Shown: in pieces, positions 16,524-23,425 of the stretch
Numbering within the stretch: position 1 is the stretch's first letter
Layout of the letters: each line of letters opens with the position of its first letter
Source: Alteribacter keqinensis
GTDB taxonomy: Bacteria; Bacillota; Bacilli; Bacillales; Salisediminibacteriaceae
Length of the DNA: 64,000 nucleotides
Assembly (NCBI RefSeq): GCF_003710255.1
Contig: NZ_RHIB01000002.1
Location: 434,001-498,000, forward strand
Direction of reading: 5' to 3'
Translations under genes and position numbers: made by a program
The notes under the pieces: generated by a model
Database searches by the model: none
What the model saw: only the letters and a program-made list of their open reading frames with translations
Told to the model about the DNA's origin: nothing

Positions 16524-18344
16524 TTATTTCACCAAGCTCAACTGTTTCGCTTTCGTCAGCCTGAAGTGGGCCAGGTCTAATGTATATTCCCGTAATGTAG
16601 TGATCGGGAACTGTTCAAAGTCTTCAATAAGATCATAAACCACATCAACGTCAACAGGCGGTGTCTTCCCGCGGTAAATCATCGGATAAATCTGTTCGTC
16701 ATGGACTTCGTCTTTCCCTAGAAGTTCTTCAAATAATTTTTCTCCCGGTCTCATGCCTGAATACATGATTTCGATTTCATCATCCCGAAACCCCGATAAC
16801 CGAATTAGGTTCTTCGCAAGGTCGACGATTTTAACAGGCTCTCCCATATCCAGGACAAACACCTCGCCGCCCTCTGCTAATGATCCCGCTTGAAGAACAA
16901 GGCGGGATGCTTCCGGAATTGTCATGAAGTACCGTGTCATTTTCGGATCGGTTACCGTCACCGGTCCACCTGCTTCAATCTGCTTTTTGAATAGAGGGAT
17001 TACGCTTCCGCGGCTTCCCAGAACGTTACCAAAACGGACCGCCACGAAGCGCGTATCGCTGATTCGGTCCATGTGCTGAACAACCATTTCAGCAATCCGT
17101 TTCGTTGCTCCCATGACGCTTGTGGGGTTCACGGCTTTATCCGTTGAGACCATCACAAATGTTGTCACTCCTGCTTCATGGGCTGCTTCGGCCGTGTTTT
17201 TCGTACCGATCACATTGTTTTTTACCGCTTCATGAGGGTTCTTTTCCATTAACGGTACGTGTTTATGTGCCGCGGCGTGGTACACCACATCCGGCTGGTG
17301 CTCATTCATAACATCTTTCATCCGATCAGCGTCCTGGACGTCGGCGATTTCTGTTTCCACACTAAGATGAGGGAACGTGACTTTCAGCTCCATGTCGATA
17401 CTGTAAATGCTGTTTTCTCCGTGACCGAGAAGGATCAGCTTGTCCGGGTTAAAGGCACACACCTGCCGGCAGATTTCAGACCCGATCGATCCGCCTGCTC
17501 CAGTTACAAGGACGGTCTTACCTGTAAGCTTGGCACCGATTTTTTCTGTATCCAGTTCAACCGGCTCACGGCCGAGTAAGTCTTCCACCTGTACGTCCCG
17601 GATCTGGGAGACGGTGACTTTCCCGCTCATAATGTCTTCCACTGACGGCATGATCTGCGTCCGTACTTTTGTTTTCGAACAGGCATCAAAGATCGTATTG
17701 AGTTCCGTTTTTGTCAGTGAAGGAATCGCGATGATAATGTGTTCGATGTTTTTCGTTACAACCACATCTTCAATGTCTTTTGTCCGCCCCAGTACAGGGA
17801 TCGACATGATCTCCAGGTTTTGTTTCGTGAAGTCGTCATCAATAAAAGCAACCGGGTGAAGCTCTGACTTGATGCTGTTCATGAGCTGACGGGCAACGAG
17901 TGTACCGCCATTGCCAGCCCCGATAATGAGTGTTCGTTTCTTCTCCGTGTTTCCTTTCATTAATGAATCCCGGTAGATTCTCCAGGAAAAACGTGAAGCC
18001 CCGATGAGCAAGATATGCAGCATCCACGTGACAAGCAATGTTCTTGCAAAAATGGTTTGATATCCGATAATCTGAATAAGAGCAACAGCGGTGATGGAAA
18101 GTGAAACTGCCGCAAAGATCGCTGACAGCTCCTGGATGCTCGCATACTGCCAGACCCGTTTATATAGTTTAAATAGATGAGCGAAAACATGGTGAGCGAA
18201 AAATAACGCAATAGAGCTTACGATGATCGCCTCAGGTAAAATCGTTGATGTCGGGACCAAAAGCCAAAAACCGATAAAAATCGAAAACACGACAATCAGT
18301 GAATCAGCAGTAACCAACAGCCCTAACCGTTTTTTATAATCCAA
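16524..18344 (-). CDS. epsC: UDP-GlcNAc 4,6-dehydratase (EpsC/PglF/CapD family)
   Basis: A 606-residue inner-membrane enzyme with four N-terminal membrane segments (residues 10-110), a CoA-binding-like Rossmann region (TLIIGAGNGGTLVARQL), then the catalytic SDR domain from about 280. That domain carries VLVTGAGGSIGSEICRQV, HAAAHKHVPLMEKNP, STDKAVNPTSVMGATKRIAE (Met replaces the usual Tyr, with Lys kept, as in PglF) and VRFGNVLGSRGSVIPLF. It converts UDP-GlcNAc to the 4-keto-6-deoxy sugar, the first step toward bacillosamine, used by EpsN and EpsM. It is the first gene after the EAR-like RNA, as in B. subtilis eps. Confidence 0.93.
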   Translation of the reverse strand: MDYKKRLGLLVTADSLIVVFSIFIGFWLLVPTSTILPEAIIVSSIALFFAHHVFAHLFKLYKRVWQYASIQELSAIFAAVSLSITAVALIQIIGYQTIFARTLLVTWMLHILLIGASRFSWRIYRDSLMKGNTEKKRTLIIGAGNGGTLVARQLMNSIKSELHPVAFIDDDFTKQNLEIMSIPVLGRTKDIEDVVVTKNIEHIIIAIPSLTKTELNTIFDACSKTKVRTQIMPSVEDIMSGKVTVSQIRDVQVEDLLGREPVELDTEKIGAKLTGKTVLVTGAGGSIGSEICRQVCAFNPDKLILLGHGENSIYSIDMELKVTFPHLSVETEIADVQDADRMKDVMNEHQPDVVYHAAAHKHVPLMEKNPHEAVKNNVIGTKNTAEAAHEAGVTTFVMVSTDKAVNPTSVMGATKRIAEMVVQHMDRISDTRFVAVRFGNVLGSRGSVIPLFKKQIEAGGPVTVTDPKMTRYFMTIPEASRLVLQAGSLAEGGEVFVLDMGEPVKIVDLAKNLIRLSGFRDDEIEIMYSGMRPGEKLFEELLGKDEVHDEQIYPMIYRGKTPPVDVDVVYDLIEDFEQFPITTLREYTLDLAHFRLTKAKQLSLVK

Positions 18345-18495
18345 CTCGTCCCCTCCTATGTAAAATAAATAAATCTTTAGAACACTTAACGAGAGTTCGT
18401 TATCCTTAACAAAGACCTCGCTAAATTCTCTAAATAATACGGCCGTAAACCCCCTACTACCTCCGTACTATATAATGAATAGGCATTAAACCTAA

Positions 18496-18590
18496 CCTCA
18501 CACCCCACCGGTGACAACGAGCGTCTAAGGTTGTTCACTTTGGTGAACGACCCACAGCGTGGCCGAGTACCCCCGTTGATAAAGGTGAGG
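18496..18590 (-). ncRNA. EAR-like element (eps-associated RNA, processive antitermination)
   Basis: This ~95-nt block lies in the 323-base gap between ywqE and epsC on the coding strand. It is closed by CCTCAC/GTGAGG. Inside are GTTCAC-CAAA-GTGAAC, CCAC-GCT-GTGG, a GGGGGTACTCGG strand and a self-complementary CACCGGTG. In B. subtilis the EAR RNA, about 120 nt, sits just before epsC and lets RNA polymerase read through distal terminators. Position, size and multibranched fold agree. I compared no covariance model, so the assignment rests on structure and context. Confidence 0.65.
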
Positions 18591-18667
18591 AGGCATTACC
18601 TGAATGTAATGGTCATATAACACTGAATTTACACAGTCGGTGTACAATAAATATAATTAATTGATAT

Positions 18668-19432
18668 TTAGAACAGCCCTAAAAACTTCTTCGTTTTAAC
18701 TTTTTGTGGTGGTTCAACCATCACTTGCTTACCTTCTACAAGCAGCTCCGCATTCTCCTGAAAATAGAATCTTGTTTCTATTCCGAATTCTCTCTCTATT
18801 TCATCATAGGCATCTTTTAATAGAAACGGACGCCGAATGGTATCGTGGGCGTCGCTTGCAATAAAGTGAGCCAGGTTCGCTTCTATTAAGTCTTCTGATA
18901 ATCTCTTAATCTTCTTTCCAAACTTCCCTGTAATACTCCCCGCTGTCAGTTGTGTCAGACATCCGCCTTGAACAAGCTCATAAAGCCTGTCCGGATCTTT
19001 CATCACGGCCTGGTTTCGCTCAGGGTGAACGATGATCGGCTTTAACCCGTGTTGCTGGACGTCATACAATAGACGCTTGCTGTATCTCGGTATGTCAGAT
19101 GAGGGAAACTCCACAAAAAAATACTTTCCCTCATTCAGAGTAAGTATCTCTTCGTTTTTAAACCCCTCAAGCAGTTCTCCATATATGCGGGTCTCCTGGC
19201 CCGGCAGGATCTTCACATTGATTTGGTGATCTTTAAATAAGAAGTTCAGCGCTTCAATATTTGCAAGAATGGTATTTTTATCGTTGTGGTAGTGTGGGTG
19301 CTGGTGGTGCGGTGTAGCTAAAATCGTATGAATGCCTTCGTCAAATGCCGCTTTTCCAAGCTCTAAGGCTTCCTCTTTATTTGCAGGACCGTCGTCCAAA
19401 TTCGGCAGTATGTGGCAGTGAATATCAATCAT
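18668..19432 (-). CDS. ywqE: protein-tyrosine phosphatase, PHP type (YwqE/CpsB)
   Basis: A 254-residue metal-dependent phosphatase that dephosphorylates the BY-kinase EpsB and its substrates, controlling EPS chain length and export. It starts MIDIHCHILPNLDDGP (HxH metal site), with ATPHHQHPHYHN, FPSSDIPRYSKRLLYD, IVHPERNQAV and FIASDAHD supplying the other His/Asp ligands of the PHP domain. I used ATG at 19432 (AAGGGGA upstream), which gives the length of B. subtilis YwqE. An in-frame start 23 codons earlier adds unrelated residues. Downstream of epsA-epsB in the operon, just before the EAR-like RNA. Confidence 0.92.
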   Translation of the reverse strand: MIDIHCHILPNLDDGPANKEEALELGKAAFDEGIHTILATPHHQHPHYHNDKNTILANIEALNFLFKDHQINVKILPGQETRIYGELLEGFKNEEILTLNEGKYFFVEFPSSDIPRYSKRLLYDVQQHGLKPIIVHPERNQAVMKDPDRLYELVQGGCLTQLTAGSITGKFGKKIKRLSEDLIEANLAHFIASDAHDTIRRPFLLKDAYDEIEREFGIETRFYFQENAELLVEGKQVMVEPPQKVKTKKFLGLF

Positions 19433-19564
19433 AAAGCAGAATCCCCTTTCCCGATTGCAGATGTTTACAGGGTCTATCGGACTATTTTCTTTTGAGTCCA
19501 TTCCATAATATCACACTATTACCAAAAAAGGGTCAAATCCTTCTGTATTTTTTCAGTTTTTATG

Positions 19565-20305
19565 CTACTTTCCTTCTGCGTAGTAATAATACGTATCCTC
19601 TTTCATTTCACGGTCGTTTAAAACGGTGCCAATAATATTGGAGTTCGTCTTTTTAAGAAGTTCAACAGCTTTGATCGCTGCCTCTTTCTCCGTTTTCCCG
19701 CTCCGGATCACAAGTACGACCCCGTCAGTCTTCGTAGCCAGAATCTGACCGTCCGTTACCACATTGATCGGCGGTGCATCAAAGAGAATATAATCATAGT
19801 CTTTTTCTATCTGGCTCAGGAATAATTCCATCGATCTTGAGCCAATTAACTCACTAGGGTTAGGAGGAACCGGACCTGATGTGAGTACTTCAAGGTTTTC
19901 AACAGCCGTTTCCTGGACGGCAGACTCAAAAGATTCTGCCCGGGTCAGGACACTCGTTAAGCCGAATGTGTTTTCAAGCTGAAAAGTAAAATGAACCGTC
20001 GGCTTTCTTAAATCGGAGTCGATTAACAGGACACGTTTCCCCTGCTGGGCCATAACCACGCCCAGGTTCGCGATAACAGTAGATTTCCCTTCAGCGGGAC
20101 CCGAAGATGAAATCAAAATCTTCTTTACGACTTTATCAATAGAAGAAAACTGTATGTTCGTTCTTAATGTACGAAACTGTTCGGTGACAGGTGATTTTTG
20201 AGCGTGATGGGAGATCAGGCTCCGCTGTTTGTCTGTTAACTGGTTGCTTTTACGTTTACGCGCCAATGCTTCCACGCCCCGTTCTGTTTTGTCTCGATGT
20301 TTCAT
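19565..20305 (-). CDS. epsB: bacterial tyrosine kinase (BY-kinase; EpsB/YwqD/CapB type)
   Basis: A 246-residue cytoplasmic P-loop kinase that autophosphorylates on a C-terminal Tyr cluster and, with the membrane modulator EpsA, controls EPS polymerisation and export. It has EQFRTLRTNIQFS, Walker A SSSGPAEGKSTVIANL, Walker A' VLLIDSDLRKPT, Walker B YILFDAPP and the C-terminal cluster TYYYYAEGK. The start is uncertain: ATG at 20305 overlaps epsA by 50 bases without a clear ribosome binding site. A TTG at 20266 would give an N-terminus resembling YwqD. Confidence 0.93.
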   Translation of the reverse strand: MKHRDKTERGVEALARKRKSNQLTDKQRSLISHHAQKSPVTEQFRTLRTNIQFSSIDKVVKKILISSSGPAEGKSTVIANLGVVMAQQGKRVLLIDSDLRKPTVHFTFQLENTFGLTSVLTRAESFESAVQETAVENLEVLTSGPVPPNPSELIGSRSMELFLSQIEKDYDYILFDAPPINVVTDGQILATKTDGVVLVIRSGKTEKEAAIKAVELLKKTNSNIIGTVLNDREMKEDTYYYYAEGK

Positions 20306-21005
20306 TTAACTTGTTCATATCAATTGTTTTACCATCAATGGATCCGATACTTGCAAGAACCGGAAGGCCAAGTGCTTCTTCAATGTCATCCTCGTCTTTA
20401 ATGGTGTTATCCAGAAACTCCAGTAAGAAAGCGAGTCCAACTGCACCCATAAGTCCGACCACAAAGGCGATCGCCATGTTTAATGCAGGGTTCGGGCTGA
20501 CCGGTGATGGATTGTCCGATAATTCTGCCGGTGATAAAACCGATACGTTGTCCACATTCATAATGTCAACAATGTCTCTTTGAAAAACCATTGCTATAGT
20601 GTTTGCGAGCTCTACAGCTTGTCCTGGGTCAGTGTTCTCGACTCTGATCGTTACTACCTGGGAGTCACGTTCACTTCCTACGGATACTTGATTCCGGATT
20701 TGTGAAGGTGTTGCATCAATGCCCATTTCTTCAATCACGGGCTCCAGGATTCTAGGGGATGTCATAATAACGTTGTATGTATTGATGAGTTCCAGGTTCG
20801 TCCTGAGATCCGCCTGGGTTACCTGGGCACTGTCTTCCTGGGATTTATTTACGAGAATTTGAGTGGATGATTGATACATCGGTGTTAAAAAAAAGTATGA
20901 TATGATAGCACTTGCTGCTACTGCTACAGCGGTAATACCGATGATCAGTGTAAGTCTTTTTCTGAGTGTCTGGAAAATATCTTTTAAGCTGATTGTCTCT
21001 TCCAT
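20256..21005 (-). CDS. epsA: polysaccharide co-polymerase / BY-kinase modulator (Wzz, EpsA/YwqC)
   Basis: A 249-residue Wzz-domain membrane protein. The N-terminus ETISLKDIFQTLRKRLTLII leads into the first membrane helix (about 18-40), an extracellular middle part with YQSSTQILVNKSQ, and the second helix after PSPVSPNPALNMAIAFVVGL (about 170-195). The short cytoplasmic tail would activate EpsB. It is the first gene of the eps operon and is preceded by GGAGGAAATA. The divergent gap to 21253 holds a plausible promoter on this strand and a cre-like site. Confidence 0.92.
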   Translation of the reverse strand: MEETISLKDIFQTLRKRLTLIIGITAVAVAASAIISYFFLTPMYQSSTQILVNKSQEDSAQVTQADLRTNLELINTYNVIMTSPRILEPVIEEMGIDATPSQIRNQVSVGSERDSQVVTIRVENTDPGQAVELANTIAMVFQRDIVDIMNVDNVSVLSPAELSDNPSPVSPNPALNMAIAFVVGLMGAVGLAFLLEFLDNTIKDEDDIEEALGLPVLASIGSIDGKTIDMNKLNETSRQNRTGRGSIGA

Positions 21006-21040
21006 TATTTCCTCCTGCTTCCTTCATTAGGTCTCCGTAT

Positions 21041-21069
21041 ATGTTACTCAAGATAACAGGTTATGTAAA
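21041..21069 (-). promoter_or_regulatory. candidate SigA promoter of the eps operon
   Basis: On the minus strand TTTACA and TAACAT are 17 bases apart, with the -10 about 36 bases upstream of epsA. The spacing is ideal but the -10 is weak, so activation by a regulator is possible. Confidence 0.4.
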
Positions 21070-21122
21070 TGGTTTTCGAGGAAAAATTCAGAAAACACAT
21101 CATATTTTAACATGATTTTCAT

Positions 21123-21136
21123 ATTAAGCGTTTTCA
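21123..21136. promoter_or_regulatory. possible cre site (CcpA) in the epsA/LCP divergent gap
   Basis: The minus strand reads TGAAAACGCTTAAT, matching the catabolite response element consensus TGWAARCGYTWNCW at 13 of 14 positions. It lies about 55-80 bases upstream of the candidate eps promoter, a position compatible with activation or repression by CcpA. Confidence 0.4.
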
Positions 21137-21188
21137 ATCGAAAGAATGCGACAAATAGGTAAAAAATACATTTACTTATAAATATTTC

Positions 21189-21217
21189 TTGTCTAATAGA
21201 GGGTAGAGAAATATAAT
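21189..21217 (+). promoter_or_regulatory. SigA promoter of the LCP gene
   Basis: TTGTCT, 17 bases, TATAAT, ending 35 bases upstream of the ATG at 21253 and followed by the ribosome binding site AGGAGAG. Confidence 0.65.
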
Positions 21218-21252
21218 CAAAGTAATCATAGTTTAAGAGGAGAGTTAGCTTA

Positions 21253-22212
21253 ATGAAAAAGTTTCTACTTATAAGTGGCCTTATTTTGTTTGTTATATTA
21301 GGATCTGTCGCAGGCTATGGCTATTACATGTACTCAAGCGTTCAGAATACAGTGGATAACCAAATGCACGTTACAGTAGATCGCGAAAAATCAGAAAAGC
21401 GCGAATTGGAAGTGGATATTGAAGATCAGGAGCCTCTTTCATTTTTGTTAATGGGTGTGGACACAGGGGGCAGCCGTACAGACCGTGGACGTACGGACAC
21501 ATTAATGGTAGTAACCGTAAACCCGGCAGACGAATCCATGAAAATGATGAGCATTCCCCGTGACACGAGAACAGAAATGTTCGGTCGCGGCGTTGATGAC
21601 AAAATCAACCACGCCTATGCTTTCGGAGGGCCCGAGATGGCCATGGCTTCCGTTGAAAACTTCCTGGACATTCCAATTGACTACTTTATGACAGTAAATA
21701 TGGATGGTTTTAAGGATATCGTTGATGCCCTCGGTGGCGTCACCGTGGATAACAGCTTCGCCTTTAAGCAAGGCTCATACGAATTTGAACAAGGTCAGAT
21801 CGATTTGGACGGCTCTCAAGCTCTTGAATATTCACGTATGAGAAAAAGTGACCCTCGTGGTGACCTTGGACGTAACGAACGTCAGCGGGAAATCGTTGAT
21901 GCCATCATTAAAGAAGGCGCCCAGTTCTCCTCCATCACAAAAGCAGGTGAAATCCTGGACGCACTCGGCAACAACATCAGCACAGACTTAAACTTTGATA
22001 AAATGGTAAAAATTCAGTCGAATTACCGTGATGCCCGTCACAACTCAGAGACACTTGAAATCGCCGGATCCGGAAGCCGCATTGACGGCATCTGGTACTA
22101 TATTGTTGATGAAAACGAACGCCAGCGTGTAAGCGGCGAGCTCCGCGCCCACCTCGGACTCGACGGCAGTGACTCGGTCGCAGTTAATGAAAATGACGAC
22201 GATGAATCATAA
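21253..22212 (+). CDS. LytR-CpsA-Psr (LCP) family glycopolymer ligase
   Basis: A 319-residue membrane-anchored enzyme that transfers undecaprenyl-linked polymers such as teichoic acid or capsule onto peptidoglycan. One N-terminal membrane helix (KKFLLISGLILFVILG, about 2-25) is followed by the extracellular LCP domain. Motifs are FLLMGVDTGGSRTDRGRTDTL, MKMMSIPRDTR, DKINHAYAFGG, GGVTVDN and LDGSQALEYSRMRKSDPRGDLGRNERQREI, which supply the Arg/Asp residues that bind the pyrophosphate. The acidic tail (SVAVNENDDDES) is notable. It is divergent from the eps operon and convergent with a second LCP gene, with a shared terminator between. Probably attaches the EPS or a teichoic polymer. Confidence 0.92.
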   Translation: MKKFLLISGLILFVILGSVAGYGYYMYSSVQNTVDNQMHVTVDREKSEKRELEVDIEDQEPLSFLLMGVDTGGSRTDRGRTDTLMVVTVNPADESMKMMSIPRDTRTEMFGRGVDDKINHAYAFGGPEMAMASVENFLDIPIDYFMTVNMDGFKDIVDALGGVTVDNSFAFKQGSYEFEQGQIDLDGSQALEYSRMRKSDPRGDLGRNERQREIVDAIIKEGAQFSSITKAGEILDALGNNISTDLNFDKMVKIQSNYRDARHNSETLEIAGSGSRIDGIWYYIVDENERQRVSGELRAHLGLDGSDSVAVNENDDDES

Positions 22213-22213
22213 T

Positions 22214-22253
22214 AAAACGCCCGTAAATCCACTGTGATTTACGGGCGTTTTTT
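22214..22253. terminator. bidirectional terminator between the two LCP genes
   Basis: CGCCCGTAAATC and GATTTACGGGCG form a 12-bp stem with a short loop. TTTTTTT follows on the plus strand and a T-rich run on the minus strand, so it serves both convergent genes. Confidence 0.85.
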
Positions 22254-22263
22254 GTGCCTTCTC

Positions 22264-23172
22264 TTATTCTTCTACTTCAAGGTGTTCTTTTAATTCGTCA
22301 GAGAGCGACTCCAGCTCACTTTCATTAGGGAAGAAATAGGATATGCCGTCCATTTTTCTGTCTTCCCCTTCGATTTCATGTTGCTCGACGTTATTGATGG
22401 TGTTTTTGTAGCCCGACTGAATATCCCACATCTCATCGAGTGAGAGATTCGTCTGAACGTTGTCTTCCACTACTTCAAGAATCTCAGTCAGATTCGTAAT
22501 GGAAGAAAAGCTTGCTCCTTTATCAATAAGCTCTTCGATCACTTCACGCTGCCTGATCTGACGGCCAAAGTCTCCTTTAGGATCGTCCTTTCTCATGCGT
22601 GCGTAGCCGAGGGCTTCCTCCCCGTCCAGCTTGATTGTTCCTTCCGGATAATGCATTTCGTGGAAGGTAAACTCAAACTCATTGTCCACTTCGACTCCGC
22701 CGACAGCATCAACGAGACCGACGAAGCTTTCCATGTTTACTTTTACAAAATAATCAACAGGAATATCAAGGAAGTGCTCCACCGTATACAAGGCTGTTTC
22801 ACTTCCTCCCATGGCATGGGCGTGACTGATTTTATCCTCTGTACGCTGCCCCCGTATTTCGGTCAGCGTATCACGGGGCAGACTCACCATGTTGATCGAT
22901 TCTTCTTTCGGATTAACTGTCAGCAGAAGGATTGTATCCGTACGACCCAAATCATCCCGGGTCTCAAGCTCGTCCACCCCCATCAAAAGGATGGAGATGG
23001 GATCACCCTCTTCCAGGTCAATCGCTTCCTGGCGCTTTTCCGACTGAGAGCGGTCGATGTTTTCCTGGATGCTTCCGATCGTGGCATTCACAGCCTGCCA
23101 CACATAGCCTCCCGCTCCCACAACGAGAACCACAAGGAAAGTAAGCGTAATAAGAAGTATTTTCTTTCCCAT
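22264..23172 (-). CDS. LytR-CpsA-Psr (LCP) family glycopolymer ligase
   Basis: A 302-residue paralogue of the LCP protein at 21253. An N-terminal membrane helix (KKILLITLTFLVVLVVGAGG) precedes the extracellular domain with ILLMGVDELETRDDLGRTDTI, NMVSLPRDTLTEI, DKISHAHAMGGSE, GGVEVDNEFEF and LDGEEALGYARMRKDDPKGDFGRQIRQREV. Same transfer reaction as its paralogue. I chose ATG at 23172 because AGGAGG lies 7 bases upstream. The GTG three codons earlier overlaps that site. Two LCP genes between the eps operon and the polyglutamate loci suggest attachment of more than one surface polymer. Confidence 0.92.
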   Translation of the reverse strand: MGKKILLITLTFLVVLVVGAGGYVWQAVNATIGSIQENIDRSQSEKRQEAIDLEEGDPISILLMGVDELETRDDLGRTDTILLLTVNPKEESINMVSLPRDTLTEIRGQRTEDKISHAHAMGGSETALYTVEHFLDIPVDYFVKVNMESFVGLVDAVGGVEVDNEFEFTFHEMHYPEGTIKLDGEEALGYARMRKDDPKGDFGRQIRQREVIEELIDKGASFSSITNLTEILEVVEDNVQTNLSLDEMWDIQSGYKNTINNVEQHEIEGEDRKMDGISYFFPNESELESLSDELKEHLEVEE

Positions 23173-23220
23173 TCTTGTCACCTCCTAAAGTTGTTTTAGG
23201 AATTCCACTTATTATGGAAT

Positions 23221-23347
23221 GTTGATTTCCGCTCATTGCACTCCCTTTCCGCGGGCGGTTCGGGAGCCTCCTCAGCGCTTTGCGCTTGCGGGGTCTCCCC
23301 GGAACTCGCTCCTCCCGCAGGAGTGTCGCGCATTCGCTCCAATCAAC
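23221..23347 (+). repeat. dispersed structured repeat, copy 1
   Basis: A 127-base GC-rich element with complementary ends GTTGATT/AATCAAC. Inside are TTTCCGCGG, GGGAGCCTCCTC, TGCGGGGTCTC and CTCCCGCAGGAGTGTCGCG. Three relatives are at 35823-35921, 36287-36399 and 36604-36718 (the last inverted), and a fragment is near 29490-29522. No protein is encoded. Confidence 0.7.
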
Positions 23348-23425
23348 CATTTTCTTTTAAAAACTGATGTATTAGATAGTGGAATACCGCAAAAGCCTCC
23401 TTTAAAAAGGCTTTTACGGTCATTC

